Shown here piece by piece: positions 1-4,331 of a stretch of DNA of 6,029 bases. Both the position numbers and the translations under genes were made by a program. The stretch is from contig CACZSC010000050.1 in the NCBI GenBank assembly GCA_902783755.1, positions 1 to 6,029 on the forward strand. Direction: 5' to 3'. The DNA is from an uncultured Ruminococcus sp. GTDB taxonomy: Bacteria > Bacillota > Clostridia > Oscillospirales > CAG-272. The notes under the pieces were generated by a model that was not told the DNA's origin, made no database searches, and saw nothing but the letters and a program-made list of their open reading frames with translations. Each line of letters opens with the position of its first letter. The first letter of the stretch is position 1.

Positions 1-1938
1 CATCAGCAGGGCGGTGCGCAACATCGGGTTTTCCTCAAGGACAATCTTGGAATAATTGTCATCGTAAAACATCATTTTTAGCGCATCTTCATACGAGAAG
101 TACACTCCGTGAGTGGAAAAGTGGATCAGGGAAGGGCTCTTAGGGTTGAACCGTAAACTACGGAATGCTTCTTCGCTGGCATCGTCTCCCCTGAAAACCT
201 TGCACACTTTGCCGCCAAGCAACGCGGAAATCTCGTCCATTTCCTTGGCCGACCCTTCCAGATATGGAATATCCGAAAAGAATCCGAACGCTCTTTCGCT
301 CGCTGGCGTGTGGTAGTCCATATCGCCGAAAAGGATGTATTCGCGGATGACGGGATGGATGCCGATGTCGGGAATGTCGGCTGTGCTCACCAATCGGATG
401 ATCGCCTGATGAAGGTTCCGCAACGGGATTCCGGTACTGTCGGTTGCCGCCTCCAACGGCAGGAAATGCCCGTCTCCGGACGGGGCGAAGAAGACGGTAT
501 CGGCCTTCCCGATATAGGGCTCCAACGGTTGCCAGAAGCACGTATACATTTCTTTGAGTTCCCACGAATCCGGCGCCTGGCCTTGAATTGTGAATTCATA
601 GGGGGATAGCGGGATGAACGCAGGATGCTTGTCTCCTTTCTTGTAGACGAAGGCTCCGCTTTCCGTGAACTCCACAGCGACGGATTTTTTGGTCAATCTT
701 TTCTGTGAGCGCTTCCAGTCCGGGGAAAAAGCGGTGGAGGCCTTCAATCCTTTTTGGCGGAGTCTTTCGGTAATCTGTTTTTCGAGGGAGGCCGAATGAT
801 TCCGGTCGTAATGGGCCAGGTCGGCTCGTGATTCAAGAAATGCCGTGTAAAGGGAATCCGTGACTGGGTCGCCGGCAATCCGGACCTGTTTCCGGAAACT
901 CTGGACCGTTTCCCGGCTGAACCCCTTGGAAAGCATAACTGCGTTGAGCAGCGTCCCCAGCGCTTCGGGCTGCTTCTCCGCGGCAATTTCGGCATACAGT
1001 GGTGCGTCAACGATGCCTTCGTTGGAAGTTCGCCAGAAGGACCGCAGGTCGTCCTGGCTCAACCGCATGGCTTCCGATGAAAGATAGGACAGTTTATAAG
1101 GGATATAATCCAGATAGGCTTTCAGCGCGTGTTCTTTTTTTCCGGCGTTCAAGGCGGATTTGGCGACTCCGTAAGCGACGCTGATGCTTTCCGGAAAAAC
1201 CTCTCCCCGGAAAGCCCGCCAGAGGGGTAATGCTTTTTCATAAAGTTGCAGGGCCTCCGGGTACTTCCCGGCCAATTCCAGGGTATAGGCCTCCGTCGTC
1301 AATTGCAGGATCTGCTGATACTCATCTTTTGCGAAATGCCGTTCCAGCACGGAATGGCAGCTTCTGAGAAATGATGCCGCATCCGCGAGGTTATGTTCCA
1401 GCACGGAAGCTCTTTGCAGGATGCGGTAGGCAAGAAGGGAATCCAGCGGGCCCCGGGTCTTATACAAGGCAAGGAAAGCATTGGAGATGGCATCGGATGA
1501 ACGGCCCTGTTGAAGCTGAAGTGCTCCGAGGTTCAAGCGGATGGCGGCCTCTTCCCGCCGGTCCTTCGCCATATCCAGCGCCGTGGTAAAGTCTTCTTCG
1601 GCCTCTTTCATCCGTCCGATGCTCTGCAGCAGGCTGCCCCGGGTATTGTAATTGACGGAGCCGCACTCTTTTTCGGCCCTGTCAAGGTATTCCAGCGCAT
1701 CCCAATAACTTCCCAGTGCATAGTGGGCCGATGCAAGATTGTGGAATACCGCGCCCCGATGAAGGCTGTCATCGGGCGGCAGGGATGCCAGGGAAGCCTG
1801 ATAAAGTTTCAGGGCCGCGGCCGGATGGCCTTCGTCCATCAGACGGGAACCGGCCGCATTCAGCCTTTCCCAGGCTTGGGAATGGGCGTTGGGCGTGGAC
1901 AGTGCCAGAAAGACAAGTAGCCAGAACACTTTTCGCAT
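1..1938 (-). CDS. Exported TPR-CHAT protease-like protein (C-terminus off window)
   Basis: This frame is open from the ATG at 1938-1936 to the left edge, giving 646 visible residues. Residues 1-21 look like a Sec signal peptide: MRK, then a hydrophobic core (VFWLLVFLALS), then a likely cleavage after NAHS or HSQA. There is no lipobox, so a periplasmic or secreted location is inferred. Residues about 23-285 hold repeated helix pairs of TPR type, for example around 62-95, 126-162 and 206-242. The SEAMRLSQDDLRSFWR segment (from about 288) and the LLNAVMLSKG segment are typical of Bacteroidota TPR-CHAT linkers. The CHAT domain starts near residue 418. The HFSTHG motif puts the catalytic His at residue 610 (codon 109-111). 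The SAC-type catalytic Cys should follow about 78 residues later, judging from the second CHAT protein in this window, and so lies just off the edge. CHAT proteins are clan CD cysteine peptidases related to caspases and separase. The substrate is unknown, and activity cannot be judged without the missing end. Confidence 0.9.
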   Translation of the reverse strand, partial: MRKVFWLLVFLALSTPNAHSQAWERLNAAGSRLMDEGHPAAALKLYQASLASLPPDDSLHRGAVFHNLASAHYALGSYWDALEYLDRAEKECGSVNYNTRGSLLQSIGRMKEAEEDFTTALDMAKDRREEAAIRLNLGALQLQQGRSSDAISNAFLALYKTRGPLDSLLAYRILQRASVLEHNLADAASFLRSCHSVLERHFAKDEYQQILQLTTEAYTLELAGKYPEALQLYEKALPLWRAFRGEVFPESISVAYGVAKSALNAGKKEHALKAYLDYIPYKLSYLSSEAMRLSQDDLRSFWRTSNEGIVDAPLYAEIAAEKQPEALGTLLNAVMLSKGFSRETVQSFRKQVRIAGDPVTDSLYTAFLESRADLAHYDRNHSASLEKQITERLRQKGLKASTAFSPDWKRSQKRLTKKSVAVEFTESGAFVYKKGDKHPAFIPLSPYEFTIQGQAPDSWELKEMYTCFWQPLEPYIGKADTVFFAPSGDGHFLPLEAATDSTGIPLRNLHQAIIRLVSTADIPDIGIHPVIREYILFGDMDYHTPASERAFGFFSDIPYLEGSAKEMDEISALLGGKVCKVFRGDDASEEAFRSLRFNPKSPSLIHFSTHGVYFSYEDALKMMFYDDNYSKIVLEENPMLRTALLM

Positions 1939-1942
1939 AGCA

Positions 1943-1977
1943 CAAATATACTGATTTTTTGTCCATTGAAGTGAAAA
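1943..1977 (-). promoter_or_regulatory. Predicted Bacteroidota promoter of the left TPR-CHAT gene
   Basis: On the minus strand the −7 box reads TATATTTG (1950-1943), a full match to the TAnnTTTG consensus. No exact −33 TTTG lies at the usual distance; the nearest candidate is TTTT/TTTC at 1977-1973, about 22 bases upstream, so this half is weak. The ATG at 1938 begins only 4 bases after the box, so transcription would start at or next to the start codon and the mRNA would be leaderless. No Shine-Dalgarno sequence is possible in this layout. Confidence 0.6.
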
Positions 1978-1989
1978 TCATTATTTTTG
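1958..1989 (+). promoter_or_regulatory. Predicted Bacteroidota promoter of the three-gene envelope operon
   Basis: A −33 TTTG (1958-1961) is followed, after exactly 20 bases, by the −7 box TATTTTTG (1982-1989), which matches TAnnTTTG. Both elements and the spacing fit the known Bacteroides vegetative promoter. The operon's first ATG (1998) lies 8 bases after the box, so the 5' untranslated leader would be only a few bases long. The −33 element lies inside the spacer of the opposing promoter, so the two promoters are interleaved. Confidence 0.72.
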
Positions 1990-1997
1990 TCTTTGGT

Positions 1998-2804
1998 ATG
2001 CGTTCCTGGGTTTTCATTCTGGTACTCTGTCTTCTCCCTGTTTTTCTCTGCCGCGGGCAGGAGATTCCGGGAAATCCCAGTTTGCTGGAAATCAGCGAAT
2101 ATCTGGCCCTTCATCCGGACGGACCCCTGGCCGACGCCTATTCCGACCAACTGGCCCTGCGGCGTGCCCAGGCCCTGGGGGCCGCCTCCACCGAGGCCGA
2201 TTATCAGTTGGCCCTCTCCACTGCCAGAAGCGAGCCGGTGAGACTGCAGATTCGTCAGATCTGGGACGGCATTCAGGAAAAGAAGCAGGCGAGTTTCCAA
2301 AGGGTGCGGAATTTGACGTCCTCGCACGTATCTATGTATTTCGGAGCAGTTTTTACAAGTGTCAACGCGCTGCTATGGGGATTTGAATACCGTTGGGGAC
2401 ACGACAGCCGCCCTTGGCATTACAACGTGGGGGCCGTTATGGAAGGTGGCGGCCTTTTTGGCGGTCCGGAAAATGATGTTGATATCTGTATCGAGCCCTT
2501 CGCTGGAATCTCTTATCGGCTCCCATCTATTCACTCCTTTGTCAAAAGTGAGCTTTACTTTGACTTTAGTATTAAGGGTGGGCATTTCCGGAGAGCCTTT
2601 ACCCCGGAACTTTCTTTGGAATACGGCTATACCCCTTTTCAATATGTTTCTATTGCCTTATTTGTTAGGGCTACGCCGTTTCCCTTTTTCCACCAGAAGG
2701 AGTATTACGAAAACAGCAAGGTGGAGTATTCTGTGTTGAAACCGCATCTGGATGAACGTATCCGTGTAGGCATCAAGGTTTATATGAATATTATTATAGA
2801 TTGA
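1998..2804 (+). CDS. Putative outer-membrane beta-barrel protein with helical N-terminal domain
   Basis: The protein has 268 residues from the ATG at 1998. Earlier in-frame TTG (1959) and GTG (1971) codons lie upstream of the predicted −7 box, while the ATG gives a clean signal peptide (MRSWVFILVLCLLPVFLC, cleavage near RGQ), so 1998 is preferred. The Cys at residue 18 does not sit in a convincing lipobox. Residues about 25-108 are predicted helical, rich in Ala, Leu, Gln and charged residues, and end near residue 108. Residues about 111-268 contain roughly eight amphipathic, aromatic-rich strand-like segments (such as MYFGAVF, ALLWGFEYRW, ELYFDFSI, VSIALFVRATPF and RIRVGIKVYMNI) separated by polar turns, as in small outer-membrane barrels. 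I do not recognise a named family. It is the first gene of the operon, and its stop overlaps the next start. An outer-membrane location is inferred from the strand pattern; a soluble beta protein is the alternative. Confidence 0.82.
   Translation: MRSWVFILVLCLLPVFLCRGQEIPGNPSLLEISEYLALHPDGPLADAYSDQLALRRAQALGAASTEADYQLALSTARSEPVRLQIRQIWDGIQEKKQASFQRVRNLTSSHVSMYFGAVFTSVNALLWGFEYRWGHDSRPWHYNVGAVMEGGGLFGGPENDVDICIEPFAGISYRLPSIHSFVKSELYFDFSIKGGHFRRAFTPELSLEYGYTPFQYVSIALFVRATPFPFFHQKEYYENSKVEYSVLKPHLDERIRVGIKVYMNIIID
2801..2804 (+). promoter_or_regulatory. TTGA stop/start overlap (translational coupling)
   Basis: The TGA of the barrel gene (2802-2804) overlaps the TTG start of the next gene (2801-2803) in a TTGA tetranucleotide, the non-ATG version of the common ATGA coupling junction. 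No ATG or GTG upstream in the second frame gives a sensible start, and the next in-frame ATG is about 140 codons in, after the signal peptide. TTG is therefore the only start that keeps the lipoprotein signal. Confidence 0.7.
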
Positions 2805-3580
2805 GACGCTTTGGAACGGTAATACTACTTCTGTTGCTCTGTGCTTGCAGCCGTTTCGATCCGGACAGGGACTCGAATCTGGCCGATTTGCACGTGAGCG
2901 TTCAGGCGACGGCCGCGACGGCCGATTTCCCCGAGAGTGAACTGGGTGGGGCCTTGCTGAAGCTATACATCCTGGTTTACCGGGCCGATACGCTGGTAGT
3001 GGGGAAAACGGTGGTCGGCCTGCCTCAGGAGTCCTATTCCTTCGTTTTTCCGCGCCGGAACAAGACGCGCCCCTATGTGCTGCAGGCCTATGGCAGCTTC
3101 ATTACGGGAGAAGACACGCAACATACGGATGTGTGGTCCATCCTTCCGCGGAAGCGCCTTCGCAGACTCAGGGCCGAACGGCTGCCTCATTCCTTCGGTG
3201 CCAGGGACTGGTTGGGGATGGATGAAACCCGCCTGGACGGGATTGACAGAACCGAGACCTACCGCTTGACGCTCCGTCCCCTTGGGAAGCCTTGCCGTTT
3301 GCAGTTTGAAGGATGGCGGGAAACAGACAGTTATTCCGTTACCCTGGAAGACAAAACCGTCATCAAACTGGGAGACGAGGGAGAGGACGATTATGTGGAA
3401 GTGCTGAACCCCGTTCTGCCTGGGGGCAATCCTGCCTGGCTTTGTCTTTTCGGCGATCCTTCCCAGACGGAGATTACCGTCACCAGGGAAAGGGCGGGTG
3501 TAACGAATACGCTGACGGTGAAGCCTGTCCCCGAAGGCAATCAATGGCAGGCCACTTTTGATTTTGACAATAATGATTAA
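2801..3580 (+). CDS. Lipoprotein, weakly like fimbrial anchor proteins (FimB/Mfa2)
   Basis: The protein has 259 residues starting from TTG. The N-terminus is a lipoprotein signal: RR, a Leu-rich core, then LCAC with the lipidated Cys at residue 16. The body appears all-beta, without further membrane segments. Residues about 28-100 (LHVSVQATA, LLKLYILVYRADTLVVGKTV, YSFVFP, RPYVLQAYGSF) resemble the strand order of Bacteroidales FimB/Mfa2 transthyretin-like domains, in which a short anchor lipoprotein holds a fimbrial shaft. A second beta region follows from about 153 (YRLTLRPLGKPCRLQFEGW). Between them lies a basic stretch, RKRLRRLRAER (about 117-127). The family assignment rests on pattern only and could be wrong; an uncharacterised beta-sandwich lipoprotein is equally possible. 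The gene is coupled by a 4-bp overlap to the barrel gene and an 8-bp overlap to the next lipoprotein gene, so the three proteins are probably made together for the envelope. Confidence 0.82.
   Translation: MRRFGTVILLLLLCACSRFDPDRDSNLADLHVSVQATAATADFPESELGGALLKLYILVYRADTLVVGKTVVGLPQESYSFVFPRRNKTRPYVLQAYGSFITGEDTQHTDVWSILPRKRLRRLRAERLPHSFGARDWLGMDETRLDGIDRTETYRLTLRPLGKPCRLQFEGWRETDSYSVTLEDKTVIKLGDEGEDDYVEVLNPVLPGGNPAWLCLFGDPSQTEITVTRERAGVTNTLTVKPVPEGNQWQATFDFDNND
3573..3580 (+). promoter_or_regulatory. 8-bp gene overlap between the two lipoprotein genes
   Basis: The ATG of the third operon gene (3573-3575) lies 8 bases inside the end of the second gene, whose TAA is at 3578-3580. An in-frame TTG at 3558 would add five residues (MILTI) ahead of the lipoprotein signal. 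The ATG is preferred because it starts directly at MIKR before the hydrophobic core. No clear Shine-Dalgarno sequence precedes it; the upstream sequence is TTTTGACAATA, in keeping with re-initiation after the upstream gene. Confidence 0.65.
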
Positions 3581-4331
3581 GAGGTTATCCATATTGTCCG
3601 GACTGCTTCTGCTGGTTTCCTGTTTGTCGTCTTCGGAATGGATGTATCGCTATGCGTCAGCCCCCAATCGGGAGAATGCCCAGTTTGATCTGTATGATTT
3701 GTATCAGGATGAACAGGGGCAGAAGGGAATAGTGGTATTCAACGATGTGGATCCATCCACTTGGGAGGGCTCCGTGTTTATTATGTCTTTGGATGAGGGT
3801 GAAGACACCTGGGGTCCGCAGGACAAGGAAGTCTATCCTATAACATACTCCGGCTTGGAATCTTTGGTCTGGTACCCTGGTTATACGTTGGATATCAATC
3901 AGATGGTTCATTATCTGGGAAGAGACACCTATCCGGCTTTCAAGTGGTGCCTGGACAAGAACCCCGAAGGCGAGCCCATTCACGGAGGCAGCTGGATCCT
4001 TCCGGGCATTTATGAATGGTATAATGCTTTAAAAGACTTGGATCTGGACAGACTTAATTCTGCCTTTGTTTCCCACGGGGGAGTGCCGCTTTCCGGCGGA
4101 AACGGGTATTATTGGACGGCTTCCGAGGATCAGGAAGGGGCCCTTTCCTTTGGCGGCGGTAATCCGGATAATGAATTGAATCTGGATTATGACCCCAGAG
4201 AGCGTGCCGTGATGATATCGAGTGAATTGAGGTGCGCAAACAACAAAATCTATTGGAGCAAGAGCCTCCGTTACCGGATCCGGGCCGTCAAATACATCTA
4301 TTGCTACGAGCCTTATTCAAAGGATAAATAG
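3573..4331 (+). CDS. Lipoprotein with DUF1566/Lcl-C-like (C-type-lectin-like) domain
   Basis: The protein has 252 residues. The signal MIKRLSILSGLLLLVSC ends in a classical LVSC lipobox with Cys17, so an outer-membrane or surface lipoprotein is inferred. Residues about 50-245 follow the DUF1566 / Legionella collagen-like C-terminal (Lcl-C) pattern common in Bacteroidota: GIVVFNDVD, then IMSLDEGEDTWGP, then YPAFKWCLDKN (118-130), GGSWILPGIYEWYNAL (138-153), YYWTASEDQEGA (179-190), and the closing RYRIRAVKYI (233-242). These correspond to the family's WxLPtxxEW, YWtStE and RAVR-type motifs. Such domains are found in secreted adhesins and fimbria-tip-like lipoproteins; the ligand is unknown. It is the last gene of the operon, is less GC-rich than the preceding gene (hand count 145/300 for 3601-3900), and its end overlaps the convergent CHAT gene by 19 bp. 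Confidence 0.9.
   Translation: MIKRLSILSGLLLLVSCLSSSEWMYRYASAPNRENAQFDLYDLYQDEQGQKGIVVFNDVDPSTWEGSVFIMSLDEGEDTWGPQDKEVYPITYSGLESLVWYPGYTLDINQMVHYLGRDTYPAFKWCLDKNPEGEPIHGGSWILPGIYEWYNALKDLDLDRLNSAFVSHGGVPLSGGNGYYWTASEDQEGALSFGGGNPDNELNLDYDPRERAVMISSELRCANNKIYWSKSLRYRIRAVKYIYCYEPYSKDK
4313..4331. other. Convergent overlap of operon end and CHAT gene end
   Basis: The stop of the plus-strand DUF1566-like lipoprotein gene (TAG, 4329-4331) lies 19 bases inside the minus-strand CHAT gene, whose stop (TAA read as tta on plus) is at 4313-4315. Each gene encodes its last residues on the complement of the other. There is therefore no intergenic room for a terminator, and each transcript must end inside the other gene or run through as antisense RNA. 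I saw no convincing hairpin with a T-tract here. Confidence 0.9.

Larger units (their letters stand above)
1942..1990. repeat. 49-bp imperfect palindrome in the divergent promoter region
   Basis: The dyad is centred on base 1966. Arms 1942-1958 and 1974-1990 pair at 15 of 17 positions; the mismatches are 1947/1985 and 1951/1981. The inner perfect part is TGATTTT (1952-1958) and AAAATCA (1974-1980), 15 bases apart. The outer part of each arm is the −7 promoter box of one of the two divergent genes. The symmetry suits binding by a dimeric regulator that would control both promoters, but no regulator is visible here, and the match is partly due to the boxes themselves and to AT richness. Confidence 0.7.

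Noticed and set aside
158..609. Overlapping plus and minus open frames of 70-135 residues inside the left CHAT gene
   Set aside because: The CHAT frame is open throughout, with conserved motifs in this stretch (catalytic His region and preceding strands); the other frames are by-products of GC-rich coding sequence.
1860..2327. 155-residue minus-strand open frame spanning the divergent promoter region
   Set aside because: It lies in a different frame from the CHAT gene, crosses both predicted promoters and has no family motifs; the two genes on either side explain the region better.
2963..3592. 209-residue open frame on the minus strand opposite the FimB/Mfa2-like lipoprotein gene
   Set aside because: It is antisense to a well-supported operon gene with a lipoprotein signal, shows no recognisable motifs, and its composition (many Gly, Pro, Arg) is typical of a shadow frame.
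4274..4283. Ten-base perfect palindrome CCGGATCCGG near the end of the DUF1566-like gene, considered as a terminator stem
   Set aside because: It has no loop, no following T-tract, and lies within codons for the conserved closing RYRIRAV motif; most likely chance.
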